A stretch of DNA of 64,000 nt, taken from the NCBI RefSeq assembly GCF_003702045.1, contig NZ_RBTP01000069.1, positions 95,749-159,748 of the forward strand, given 5' to 3'. Below are positions 26,595-34,707 of this stretch, piece after piece (position 1 is the stretch's first letter; each line of letters opens with the position of its first letter). Origin of the DNA: Pseudomonas viridiflava (lineage in GTDB: Bacteria; Pseudomonadota; Gammaproteobacteria; Pseudomonadales; Pseudomonadaceae). The position numbers and the translations under genes are program-made. The notes under the pieces are model-generated. The model saw nothing but the letters and a program-made list of their open reading frames with translations, was not told the DNA's origin and did no database searches.

Positions 26595-27425
26595 ATGCTG
26601 CTGCGTTTTACCAAAATGCACGGGCTGGGTAACGACTTCATGGTCCTGGACCTTGTCAGTCAGCACGCGCATATTCTGCCCAAGCACGCCAAACAGTGGG
26701 GCGACAGGCACACCGGCATCGGTTTCGATCAGTTATTGCTGGTCGAAGCGCCGAATAACCCGGATGTGGATTTTCGCTACCGTATCTTCAATTCCGACGG
26801 TTCCGAAGTTGAACAGTGCGGCAACGGGGCGCGGTGTTTCGCCCGTTTCGTACTCGACAAGCGCCTGACCGCCAAAAAGCAGATCCGCGTCGAAACCAAG
26901 AGCGGCATCATTGAGCTGGATATCCGTAACGACGGACAGATCAGCGTCAATATGGGCCCGCCACGGCTGGTTCCGGACGACATCCCGTTCCAGGCCACGG
27001 CCCAGGCGAACAGCTACACCCTGGATGTGGATGGACAGAGCGTTGAGCTGGCCGCTGTCTCGATGGGTAATCCCCATGCGGTACTGCGTGTGGATGACAT
27101 CAATAACGCCCCGGTTCACGAACTGGGCCCGAAGATCGAACATCACCCGCGCTTTCCGGCTCGGGTTAACGTAGGGTTCCTGCACATCGTGGATCGTCAG
27201 CGCGCGCAGTTGCGTGTCTGGGAACGCGGTGCAGGAGAAACACAGGCGTGCGGTACTGGCGCTTGCGCAGCAGCAGTGGCCGCCATCACCCAGGGCTGGA
27301 TGATGTCGCCGTTGCTGATCGACCTGCCCGGCGGGCGACTGTCCATTGAATGGGCAGGCCCAGGGCACCCTGTGATGATGACTGGCCCGGCCGTCAGGGT
27401 CTACGAAGGCCAGGTTCGTCTTTAA
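26595..27425 (+). CDS. dapF: Diaminopimelate epimerase
   Basis: A 276-residue cofactor-independent racemase converting LL- to meso-diaminopimelate for lysine and peptidoglycan. The two catalytic cysteines are Cys75 in EQCGNGARC and Cys219 in QACGTGAC. The N-terminus MLLRFTKMHGLGNDFMVLD is typical. It follows lysA by 4 bp. The open frame extends upstream into lysA but the conserved start is ATG 26595. Confidence 0.97.
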   Translation: MLLRFTKMHGLGNDFMVLDLVSQHAHILPKHAKQWGDRHTGIGFDQLLLVEAPNNPDVDFRYRIFNSDGSEVEQCGNGARCFARFVLDKRLTAKKQIRVETKSGIIELDIRNDGQISVNMGPPRLVPDDIPFQATAQANSYTLDVDGQSVELAAVSMGNPHAVLRVDDINNAPVHELGPKIEHHPRFPARVNVGFLHIVDRQRAQLRVWERGAGETQACGTGACAAAVAAITQGWMMSPLLIDLPGGRLSIEWAGPGHPVMMTGPAVRVYEGQVRL

Positions 27426-27438
27426 GTGAGCAAATACG

Positions 27439-28173
27439 ATGACCGATCAGCCTCCGGCTTCAACCGGCACCCCCAGCGAATCGCCTGCCGATAGCGCAGC
27501 GCCCAACCTTGAAGCAGAGGCGGTCATTGCCTTTCTGCTGCAACACCCGGACTTCTTCGCCGAACACGATGAGTTGCTGGTGTCGATGCGCATTCCGCAC
27601 CAGCGTGGAGACACCGTCTCGCTGGTCGAGCGTCAGCTCAAGCTGCTGCGCGAGCGCAACATCGAAATGCGCCACCGTCTTTCACAGCTGATGGACGTCG
27701 CCCGCGACAATGACCGACTGTTCGAGAAAACCCGTCGCCTGAACCTCGCCCTGATGGACGCCACCAGCCTGGACGAGATCGTGATTGCGGTGGAAGACAG
27801 TCTGCGTCAGGAGTTTCAGGTGCCGTTCGTCAGCCTCATTCTGTTCAGCGACAACCCCATGCCGGTAGGCCGCTGGGTCAGTGTCGCCGAAGCGCAGAAG
27901 AACATTGGTGGGCTGATCGGCGAAAAGGTCGTGTGCGGCGCGCTGCGCGAGCATGAACTGGCCTTCCTGTTCGGTGCCGAGCAAAGCAAGGAAGTCGGCT
28001 CGACGGCCATCGCCAGCCTCAACCACCTTGGTTTGCATGGCGTACTGGCCATCGGCAGCCGCGATCCACAGCATTACAAAAGCTCCGTCGGCACGCTGTT
28101 TCTCAGCTACATCGTCGATGTCCTGAGCCGTCTGCTGCCACGCTTTGCGCATTCGTTGCGTTCGGTCCGCTAG
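27439..28173 (+). CDS. DUF484 family protein
   Basis: A 244-residue cytosolic protein of the DUF484 family, always found between dapF and xerC in gammaproteobacteria. The N-terminal AEAVIAFLLQHPDFFAEHDELL segment and SLVERQLKLLRERN coiled coil precede a GAF-like domain (residues 95-235). No catalytic function is known; genomic linkage to XerC suggests a role around chromosome dimer resolution or cell-envelope state (inference). It lies 13 bp after dapF and 2 bp before xerC. Confidence 0.9.
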   Translation: MTDQPPASTGTPSESPADSAAPNLEAEAVIAFLLQHPDFFAEHDELLVSMRIPHQRGDTVSLVERQLKLLRERNIEMRHRLSQLMDVARDNDRLFEKTRRLNLALMDATSLDEIVIAVEDSLRQEFQVPFVSLILFSDNPMPVGRWVSVAEAQKNIGGLIGEKVVCGALREHELAFLFGAEQSKEVGSTAIASLNHLGLHGVLAIGSRDPQHYKSSVGTLFLSYIVDVLSRLLPRFAHSLRSVR

Positions 28174-28175
28174 TC

Positions 28176-29075
28176 ATGGAACAGCATCTGGACGCCTACT
28201 GCACCCACCTTCGCAGTGAGCGACAGGTGTCACCTCATACGCTGGAAGCCTATCGGCGTGATCTGGACAAGGTGTTGGCGTTCTGCAAAAAGGCACAGCT
28301 TTCAAGCTGGACCGCACTGGACATCCAGCACCTGCGCAGCTTCACCGCCCGCCAGCACCAGCAGGGCCAGTCGTCGCGCAGCCTGGCGCGCATGCTCTCG
28401 GCCGTGCGGGGCTTTTACAAATACCTGAACCGCGAAGGCGTATGCGAGCATGACCCGGCAAACGGCCTGTCTCCGCCCAAAGGCGAGCGGCGTCTGCCCA
28501 AGACGCTGGACACCGACCGGACCTCGCAACTGCTGGACGGCGGCGTCGAAGAAGACTTTCTGGCTCGTCGAGATCAGGCCATTCTGGAGCTGCTCTACTC
28601 CTCAGGCCTGCGCCTGTCCGAACTGACGGGTCTGAACCTGGACCAACTCGACCTTCGCGACGGCTTGGTGCAAGTGCTCGGCAAGGGCAGCAAAACCCGC
28701 GTACTGCCTGTAGGCAGCAAGGCTCGGCAGGCGCTGGAAGCCTGGTTGCCGCTGCGAGCGCTGGCCAATCCCCAGGACGATGCCGTATTCATCAGCCAGA
28801 AAGGCACCCGCTTGGGACCGCGAGCGGTACAAAATCGGGTCAAGGCCTTCGGCGAGCGTGAGCTGGGGCAAAACCTGCACCCGCACATGCTGCGTCACTC
28901 TTTCGCCAGTCACCTGCTGGAATCATCCCAAGACCTGCGCGCCGTGCAAGAGCTGTTGGGCCACGCCGACATCAAGACCACGCAGATTTATACGCACCTG
29001 GATTTCCAGCATTTGGCTACTGTCTATGACAGTGCCCACCCACGAGCCAAACGCAAAGGATCTGTAGATGATTAA
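28176..29075 (+). CDS. xerC: Tyrosine recombinase XerC
   Basis: A 299-residue site-specific recombinase that, with XerD, resolves chromosome dimers at dif. The N-terminal SAM-like core-binding domain is followed by the catalytic domain with Arg146 (SSGLRLSEL), Lys170 (GKGSKTR), His237 and Arg240 (HMLRHSFASH), His263 (LLGHADIKTT) and nucleophile Tyr272 (IYTHLD). All six residues are in place. In pseudomonads the gene is also called sss, linked to rhizosphere competence. Its end overlaps the HAD gene by 8 bp. Confidence 0.97.
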   Translation: MEQHLDAYCTHLRSERQVSPHTLEAYRRDLDKVLAFCKKAQLSSWTALDIQHLRSFTARQHQQGQSSRSLARMLSAVRGFYKYLNREGVCEHDPANGLSPPKGERRLPKTLDTDRTSQLLDGGVEEDFLARRDQAILELLYSSGLRLSELTGLNLDQLDLRDGLVQVLGKGSKTRVLPVGSKARQALEAWLPLRALANPQDDAVFISQKGTRLGPRAVQNRVKAFGERELGQNLHPHMLRHSFASHLLESSQDLRAVQELLGHADIKTTQIYTHLDFQHLATVYDSAHPRAKRKGSVDD

Positions 29076-29760
29076 GCTGGTGACTTTCGATCTGGACGAT
29101 ACCCTCTGGGACACCGCGCCTGCGATTGCGGGCGCGGAGGCGACGCTGCGCGACTGGCTGGCCGAACATGCCCCAAAGCTCGGCCCGGTGTCGGTGGAGC
29201 ACCTGTGGGAGATTCGCTCGCGCCTGGTGGAAGCGGACCCGTCATTCAAGCACCGAATCAGCGCATTGCGTCGACGGGTGCTGTTTCATGCCCTGGAACA
29301 TGCCGGCTATGACACCGACGAGGCGCAAGACCTGGCCGATCAGGGTTTTGAAGTGTTCCTGCAAGGGCGTCATCAAGTCCATATCTTCCCCGATGTGCAG
29401 CCCATGCTGGAAATTCTCGCCAAGACGTTCACCTTGGGCGTGATCACTAACGGCAACGCCGACGTGCGCCGTCTGGGCCTGGCTGACTACTTTTCCTTCG
29501 CCTTGTGCGCTGAAGACCTGGGCATCGGCAAGCCGGACCCGGCGCCCTTTCTGGAGGCCCTCAGACGCGGCAACGTGGACGCCAGCGCTGCGGTACACGT
29601 GGGCGATCACCCCAATGACGACATCGCCGGGGCGCAGCGCGCAGGCATGCGTGCCATCTGGTACAACCCACAGGGCAAGGTCTGGGAAGCTTCTCGACTG
29701 CCCGATGCGGAGATTCACAATTTGTCTCAATTGCCCGAAGTCCTTGCGCGCTGGGCCTGA
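29068..29760 (+). CDS. HAD-family hydrolase, YigB-like
   Basis: A 230-residue HAD-superfamily phosphatase. Motif I is FDLDDTLWDT (Asp8 and Asp10), motif II is VITNGN, motif III is Lys in GIGKPDPAPF and motif IV is HVGDHPNDDIAGAQ. An alpha-helical cap sits between motifs I and II. The location after xerC matches E. coli yigB, whose product dephosphorylates FMN. FMN phosphatase activity here is inference from synteny and family. It is translationally linked with xerC. Confidence 0.9.
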   Translation: MIKLVTFDLDDTLWDTAPAIAGAEATLRDWLAEHAPKLGPVSVEHLWEIRSRLVEADPSFKHRISALRRRVLFHALEHAGYDTDEAQDLADQGFEVFLQGRHQVHIFPDVQPMLEILAKTFTLGVITNGNADVRRLGLADYFSFALCAEDLGIGKPDPAPFLEALRRGNVDASAAVHVGDHPNDDIAGAQRAGMRAIWYNPQGKVWEASRLPDAEIHNLSQLPEVLARWA

Positions 29761-29790
29761 AGACGGGCGCCCCTCAACACGCAGGCAAGA

Positions 29791-29814
29791 AAAAGCCCGC
29801 AGCGACGGCGGGCT
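29791..29814 (-). terminator. Terminator of sutA
   Basis: AGCCCGC (29794-29800) pairs with GCGGGCT (29808-29814). On the minus strand it is followed by TTTTTCTT, a clear T-tract, just downstream of sutA. It also lies downstream of the plus-strand HAD gene. Confidence 0.85.
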
Positions 29815-29838
29815 CATTCTCATACGACATCTGCTGCC

Positions 29839-30162
29839 TTAGATAGGGCGGCTGCCGTATTTGTTGTCAGGCTTCTTGGGCGGATCGGCGACCACGTTGG
29901 CCTCCACTTCCTGCACCTTGCCACCACGCGCCAGGAATTCTTCCATCGCACGTGCCAGAGCATCACGCTCTTTGTTCTTGGCTTCTACGCTGGGCAGCTC
30001 GTCGACCGAAACTGCAGCTTTGGCCTTGCCTTTGGCAGCCGGTGCCGAAACCTCGGCATCATCTACCTCGGTAGCGTCGTCTTCGGGAGCCGCGGCAAGT
30101 TCCTCACCGCCCTCCTCGTCTTCCAGATCGTCTACCAGATCGTCGTTGTCGTCGTCGCTCAT
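29839..30162 (-). CDS. sutA: Transcriptional regulator SutA
   Basis: A 107-residue, highly acidic protein. The disordered N-terminus (MSDDDNDDLVDDLEDEEGGEEL) precedes a conserved core, VEAKNKERDALARAMEEFLARGG, and the C-terminus VADPPKKPDNKYGSRPI is almost invariant. SutA of P. aeruginosa binds RNA polymerase and broadly raises expression in slow growth. GAGGT precedes ATG 30162. A strong terminator follows. Confidence 0.92.
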   Translation of the reverse strand: MSDDDNDDLVDDLEDEEGGEELAAAPEDDATEVDDAEVSAPAAKGKAKAAVSVDELPSVEAKNKERDALARAMEEFLARGGKVQEVEANVVADPPKKPDNKYGSRPI

Positions 30163-30261
30163 GTTCTACCTCATGACTTGCGAAAGCAGATTAGTTATAG
30201 CCCAACAGCCTCAAGAGTCTAAGGCTGCCGGAAAAAATTCAATAACCACTGACCCCAGCGG

Positions 30262-30687
30262 TTATATCCATTCACCCTGAAGAGTGGCCAGGACGTTACG
30301 AGAACCACCCTCATCTCGATGTTCGCCCAGGTAAACGCCTTGCCAGGTGCCCAGCGCCAGTCGCCCCGCCGATACCGGCAACAGCAACTGGCAGCCCAGC
30401 AGGCTGGACTTGAAGTGCGCGGGCAAGTCATCAGGCCCTTCATCGTTATGTTCATGGCCGGCCACGCCCTGAGGCACCAGCCGGTTGAAAAAACGTTCGA
30501 AGTCACGACGTACCGCCGGATCGGCATTCTCGTTGACGGTCAACGAGGCCGAGGTATGTTGCAGCCACAAGTGCAGCAGACCGACTCGACAATCCCGCAG
30601 CTCAGGCAAGCCTGCCAGTATCTCGTCGGTGACCAGATGGAACCCGCGAGGCCTGGCCCGCAGGGTAATTCTGGATTGATGCCACAT
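30262..30687 (-). CDS. YjbQ/UPF0047 family protein
   Basis: A 141-residue protein of the YjbQ family. HTSASLTVNENADPAVRRD and the EHNDEGPDDLPAHFKSSLLG segment carry the conserved His/Asp/Glu residues, and GTWQGVYLGEHRD is the C-terminal family motif. Some members show thiamine-phosphate synthase side activity; the physiological role is unresolved. ATG 30687 (MWHQSRITL) has GGAGAA upstream and is preferred over an earlier in-frame ATG. Confidence 0.88.
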   Translation of the reverse strand: MWHQSRITLRARPRGFHLVTDEILAGLPELRDCRVGLLHLWLQHTSASLTVNENADPAVRRDFERFFNRLVPQGVAGHEHNDEGPDDLPAHFKSSLLGCQLLLPVSAGRLALGTWQGVYLGEHRDEGGSRNVLATLQGEWI

Positions 30688-30885
30688 ACCGTTCTCCGCA
30701 CCTTCGGCGCGCATTCTAACTCGCCTGAGAAAAAAGCAAAGCGCGCAATAAACCGGCTTCCCTGCAAGCTAACGAAGACTGCCGTAACGACGTTACATGC
30801 ACTGCGTCACGGTGCCGAAAACATTGACGCGGGCAAAGCACTGACAGCAGAAATTCGCGGTTTATCCACAAACGTCAGACAAAAA

Positions 30886-30915
30886 AATGCCCGGAAAACC
30901 GGGCATTCGTTTTTT
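30886..30915. terminator. Bidirectional terminator after amtB
   Basis: AATGCCCGG, loop AAAA, CCGGGCATT is a 9-bp stem flanked by As on the left and CGTTTTTT on the right. On the minus strand the stem runs into TTTTTTT, so it ends the glnK-amtB transcript. Confidence 0.88.
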
Positions 30916-30929
30916 CAGCGCAGCGGCCT

Positions 30930-32267
30930 TTACAAGTTGTAGCCACGCTCGTTGTGTTGTGCAAGGTCAAGACCGACAGACTCTTCCTCTTCAGTGACAC
31001 GCAGGCCCATGACCGCATCCAGCACCTTAAGGATGATGAAGGTCACAATGGCGGTGTACACCACGGTGAACGCGACGCCTTTGAACTGAATCCAGACCTG
31101 AGCGCCGATGTCGGTCACCGTGCCGAAGCCGCCCAGTGCAGGGGCTGCAAAGACACCGGTCAGGATCGCGCCGACGATGCCGCCGATACCGTGAACACCG
31201 AAGGCGTCCAGGGAGTCGTCGTAACCCATTTTGCGCTTGAGGCTGGTGGCGCAGAAGAAGCAGATCACGCCTGCCGCCAGGCCGATGATCAGTGCGCCCA
31301 TCGGGCCAACCGTACCGGCTGCCGGCGTGACCGCTACCAGACCTGCAACCACACCCGAGGCGATGCCCAGAGCGCTTGGCTTACCGTGGGTCAGCCATTC
31401 AGCGAACATCCAGCCCAGTGCAGCAGCAGCGGTGGCGATCTGGGTAACCAGCATCGCCATACCGGCAGTGCCGTTGGCCGCAGCAGCAGAACCTGCGTTG
31501 AAGCCGAACCAGCCTACCCACAGCATCGCAGCGCCGATCAGGGTGTAACCCAGGTTGTGCGGCGCCATCGGGGTGGTCGGGAAGCCTTTACGCTTGCCCA
31601 GTACCAGACAGGCCACCAGACCGGCTACACCGGCGTTGATGTGTACAACGGTGCCGCCTGCGAAGTCCAGAACGCCCCAGTCCCACATCAGACCACCGAC
31701 GCCGCCCCAGACCATGTGGGCGATGGGCGCGTAGACCAGGGTGAACCAGATGCCCATGAAGATCAGCATCGCGGAGAACTTCATGCGTTCTGCGAAAGCA
31801 CCGACGATCAGGGCCGGGGTAATGATTGCAAAGGTCATCTGGAAGGTGACGAACACCGCCTCAGGGAACAATGCCGCAGCGCCGGTAATGCTCGATGGCG
31901 TAATACCCGCCAGGAACGCCTTACCCATGCCGCCGAAGAAGGAGTTGAAGTTGACGACGCCAGCCTCCATACCGGTGGTGTCAAACGCGATGCTGTAGCC
32001 GTAAACGACCCACAGGATGCTGATCAGGCCGGTGATGGCGAAACATTGCATCATCACGGACAGGATATTTTTCGAACGAACCATGCCGCCGTAGAACAGC
32101 GCCAGGCCCGGAATGGTCATGAACAGAACCAGAGCGGTTGCCGTCAACATCCATGCGGTGTCGCCGGAATTGAGTACAGGTTCGGCCACTGGGTCAGCCG
32201 CCAGGGCAAGACCAGGTACTGCAAGGGACAACAGGGCTCCTAGCCCTGCGAATTGACGCAGAGTCAT
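30930..32267 (-). CDS. amtB: Ammonium transporter AmtB
   Basis: A 445-residue inner-membrane ammonium channel. Residues 1-23 form a signal peptide (MTLRQFAGLGALLSLAVPGLALA), followed by 11 predicted helices. Family motifs: ALFYGGMVRSKN, FAGGTVVHINAGVAGL (pore histidine) and DAFGVHGIGGIVGAILTG (second histidine). AGGAG precedes ATG 32267. It lies downstream of glnK, 34 bp apart, and is blocked by GlnK when nitrogen is replete. Confidence 0.96.
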   Translation of the reverse strand: MTLRQFAGLGALLSLAVPGLALAADPVAEPVLNSGDTAWMLTATALVLFMTIPGLALFYGGMVRSKNILSVMMQCFAITGLISILWVVYGYSIAFDTTGMEAGVVNFNSFFGGMGKAFLAGITPSSITGAAALFPEAVFVTFQMTFAIITPALIVGAFAERMKFSAMLIFMGIWFTLVYAPIAHMVWGGVGGLMWDWGVLDFAGGTVVHINAGVAGLVACLVLGKRKGFPTTPMAPHNLGYTLIGAAMLWVGWFGFNAGSAAAANGTAGMAMLVTQIATAAAALGWMFAEWLTHGKPSALGIASGVVAGLVAVTPAAGTVGPMGALIIGLAAGVICFFCATSLKRKMGYDDSLDAFGVHGIGGIVGAILTGVFAAPALGGFGTVTDIGAQVWIQFKGVAFTVVYTAIVTFIILKVLDAVMGLRVTEEEESVGLDLAQHNERGYNL

Positions 32268-32301
32268 ATTGTTTTCTCCTGGGGCGTTGGGGTTTGGCGG
32301 C

Positions 32302-32640
32302 TTAAATTGCGTCTGTATCGGTTTCGCCGGTACGGATGCGGATAGCCTGTTCCAGATTGACCACGAAGATTTTGCCGTCACCGATCTTGCCGGTGTTGGC
32401 GGCCTTGGTTATGGCCTCGATGACGCGATCCAGATCCTTGTCATCGATGGCAACGTCGATCTTCACTTTTGGAAGGAAGTCGACGACGTATTCAGCACCG
32501 CGGTACAACTCAGTGTGACCCTTCTGACGCCCGAAGCCTTTGACTTCAGTGACGGTGATGCCCTGCACGCCGATTTCGGACAACGACTCGCGTACGTCAT
32601 CCAATTTGAACGGCTTGATGATGGCAGTGACTAGCTTCAT
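32302..32640 (-). CDS. glnK: Nitrogen regulatory protein P-II, GlnK
   Basis: A 112-residue PII protein. The T-loop includes Tyr51, the uridylylation site, in the LYRGAEYVVDFLPKVK segment. The B-loop is TGKIGDGKIFV. It senses 2-oxoglutarate, ATP/ADP and glutamine state and gates AmtB. Coupling to amtB is the usual glnK designation rather than glnB. Nitrogen control through NtrC and sigma-54 is expected; a weak -24/-12-like element is noted upstream. Confidence 0.96.
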   Translation of the reverse strand: MKLVTAIIKPFKLDDVRESLSEIGVQGITVTEVKGFGRQKGHTELYRGAEYVVDFLPKVKIDVAIDDKDLDRVIEAITKAANTGKIGDGKIFVVNLEQAIRIRTGETDTDAI

Positions 32641-33059
32641 GAAAACTTTCTCCCGAATTGGTGGACTTGCCCCAGGAAAACAAACCCGACTCAAGTCTAA
32701 GCGCAGTGTCTGGCTTTGTAACGCGTCGGTCGCCTGATCGGGCCAGACCAACACCAGAAAACCGCTTCTGACGAAACACTTCCCCGCTCCGCCTGCCGCA
32801 CTGCATTCGTCACAGCGACTGCATCAGTGCATGGGTCACAAGCCACTAAGCAGAAAGCTTGCCATCTCGTGAATATTCATCAAATACAGGTCCTTGGGCC
32901 TGATTAGCGCGGCTGGGAACCGCCATTGCCAACAAGAACGCACAAGCGTGGTGCATGAGTGCACGCCCACATGCGCCATAACCGCGCACGCCTGCCGCCT
33001 CGAAATGACTATAGGCGCTGCGTGCTACACTGCCGCGCATCTGATTCAGGAAAACCACC
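32641..33059. other. glnK-ubiK divergent intergenic region (419 bp)
   Basis: No credible gene is seen. Minus-strand TGGTGTTGGTCTGGC (near 32742-32756) has GG and GC at sigma-54 spacing but a poor overall match. Near 32820-32840, TGCACTGATGCAGT shows partial dyad symmetry that might be an NtrC half-site. Both are weak predictions based on what a glnK promoter should contain. Confidence 0.3.
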
Positions 33060-33326
33060 ATGCTCGCGCCTAAAGCTTTCCTCGACGCCCTCAGCGGCCA
33101 CGCTTCCCGCCTGTTCAACGGCGAAACCCCTATACCCCGCAGCGAATTCGAAACCCAGTTCAAGGCCCTGCTGCAAAGCGGCTTCAGCAAACTGGATCTG
33201 GTGAGCCGGGAAGAGTTCGACAGCCAAATGGCCGTCCTCGCCCGCACCCGCGCCCGTCTGGAAGCGCTGGAGGCCAAAATGGCTGAGCTCGAAGAGAAGA
33301 TGGGGCCGGTTGAGAAGGCCGAGTAA
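33060..33326 (+). CDS. ubiK: UbiK (YqiC/BMFP) ubiquinone biosynthesis accessory factor
   Basis: An 88-residue protein. The amphipathic N-terminal region (MLAPKAFLDALSG) is followed by a long C-terminal coiled coil (EEFDSQMAVLARTRARLEAL...KMAELEEKM), the BMFP domain. UbiK associates with UbiJ and aids aerobic ubiquinone synthesis. Length matches the family. It starts at ATG 33060 and is divergent from glnK. Confidence 0.9.
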   Translation: MLAPKAFLDALSGHASRLFNGETPIPRSEFETQFKALLQSGFSKLDLVSREEFDSQMAVLARTRARLEALEAKMAELEEKMGPVEKAE

Positions 33327-33349
33327 AGGGTCAACTCGGGTTCAGGTGG

Positions 33350-33655
33350 TCAGGCACAGCGGGCCAGACGCCTGACCTGATCGCGAATCTGTGCACCCTT
33401 CTCGATTTCTGCCCTGCGCAAGTCATAAGTCAGCTGCAGGTTCAGCCAGAACTCGGGGCTCGTCTCAAGGCATACGCCCAGACGCAGCGCTACATCCGCG
33501 CTCACGCCCCTTCGCTGTAAAACGATGTCATTGACTGTCGGTGTTGATACATTCAGCGCCCGAGCCAAGGCAGCCGCAGTTAGCCCCATGAGCTCAAGGT
33601 ACTCTTCTTTAAGAACCTCGCCGGGATGGACGGGGCGCATTCCATTTTTTGTCAT
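33350..33655 (-). CDS. higA: HigA-type antitoxin / XRE regulator, apparently without toxin
   Basis: A 101-residue HTH protein. MRPVHPGEVLKEEYLELMGLT followed by an AAALARALNVSTPTVNDIVLQRRGVS helix-turn-helix and FWLNLQLTYDLRRAE is the HigA (VapI) family pattern. The toxin HigB normally precedes higA on the same strand. Here the 130 bp upstream show no RelE-like ORF, and nothing downstream fits. It may be an orphan antitoxin, a remnant of a lost pair or a stand-alone regulator. Confidence 0.85.
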   Translation of the reverse strand: MTKNGMRPVHPGEVLKEEYLELMGLTAAALARALNVSTPTVNDIVLQRRGVSADVALRLGVCLETSPEFWLNLQLTYDLRRAEIEKGAQIRDQVRRLARCA

Positions 33656-33907
33656 TGCTGCACCTTTTGGTCATCAATGTACGAGGATCGAGTGTTCATC
33701 CGTGAGACGGTTGTCGTCCAGTGTGCTCCTTCCGGCGTATGTGTAAGACTTCGCTTTCTTTGGTTTCTTTGCTTTTAACGGTCCTTAGTTAGCTTCCGTA
33801 TCCTCTCGCTTGAGAGTCGAATGATATGGATGACATTTTTTACGGGCCGAGCAAGACTCTACATCGGACTGGCCCAATGACTCGTTTCGCATACAACGGA
33901 CGTAAAA

Positions 33908-34531
33908 ATGCCCTATAAATGCTTCATTTTTCGCTGGCTGATCGCGGGAGCGCTCTCGCTCTGCATTGGCACACCCGCTCTCGCCGAAGGCCTGACGCTC
34001 CGCTCCGGCAAGTACGAGCAACTGCTGCTCGCTGTCACGCCCGAAGGACAAATCGAGGGGTTTTATGCCGAAGAGCGCGGTACAGGCACTACGTTCAGTT
34101 GCGCGTTCTACCTGCAAGGCAAGGTCGAGTCAGGGAAAGCCAGCCCGGTATCTTCCTGGCTCGATGAGGTTTATCCGGGAACCGTAGAGCCGTCCATCGA
34201 TGGTGTGGTTCTGACCGTCGAACAAGGCCAGCAACATCCAGGCTGCATGAACGTGCTGATGCCGGACATCGCGACAGGCCTGGACCTGAGCGAGACGGTG
34301 AGCAAGAAGTGGATCGGGCTGGTCACCGTTGCGGTCGACAAAGCCTGGCTACAGAAAACGCCGGATGCCAAGTCCACTCGGGGCGCTTACATCGTGAAGG
34401 GTGACGTGGTGGGCGTGCTGGCGTTCAAGGATGGCGCGGCGAAGGTTGAGTTTGTCGATGGCGACAACCGTTCGTTTATGGGGTGGATTGGTCAGGATCA
34501 GTATGCTCGGGTGAAGATGCCTAGAGGCTGA
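33908..34531 (+). CDS. Secreted protein of unknown function
   Basis: A 207-residue exported protein. The signal peptide (MPYKCFIFRWLIAGALSLCIGTPALAEG) has a likely cleavage site at ALA-E. The mature part has repeated beta-like segments, two cysteines (in FSCAF and HPGCM) that could form a disulfide, and a C-terminal region resembling an SH3-like barrel (KTPDAKSTRGAYIVKGDVVGVL...GWIGQDQYARVKM). I do not recognise a named family for the N-terminal part. It stands alone between the HigA gene and yifB. Confidence 0.75.
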   Translation: MPYKCFIFRWLIAGALSLCIGTPALAEGLTLRSGKYEQLLLAVTPEGQIEGFYAEERGTGTTFSCAFYLQGKVESGKASPVSSWLDEVYPGTVEPSIDGVVLTVEQGQQHPGCMNVLMPDIATGLDLSETVSKKWIGLVTVAVDKAWLQKTPDAKSTRGAYIVKGDVVGVLAFKDGAAKVEFVDGDNRSFMGWIGQDQYARVKMPRG

Positions 34532-34707
34532 AATGCTCTGGCTACAGTACTGGGCTCAACGAAAACCACGCATGTTGAGCTCAGCGGAAAGGTTGCACTT
34601 GAACCCTTTCAGCCATTCCCGTTAACACTCTGTATCCATTCCCCACCTGCCCTCCCTCCTCGAATGACGCACGATAACGCCCCGTCGCTCATATCAAGGA
34701 ATGATCC

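Noticed and set aside
30954..32243. A 429-codon plus-strand frame
   Set aside because: It is antisense to amtB, which carries clear transporter motifs.
32741..32756. A sigma-54 promoter for glnK
   Set aside because: GG and GC are at the right distance but the rest of the element is poor, so it is only mentioned within the intergenic note and not claimed as a promoter.
33656..33784. A HigB toxin remnant upstream of HigA
   Set aside because: Short in-frame stretches on the minus strand have no RelE/HigB motif, so no pseudogene was called.
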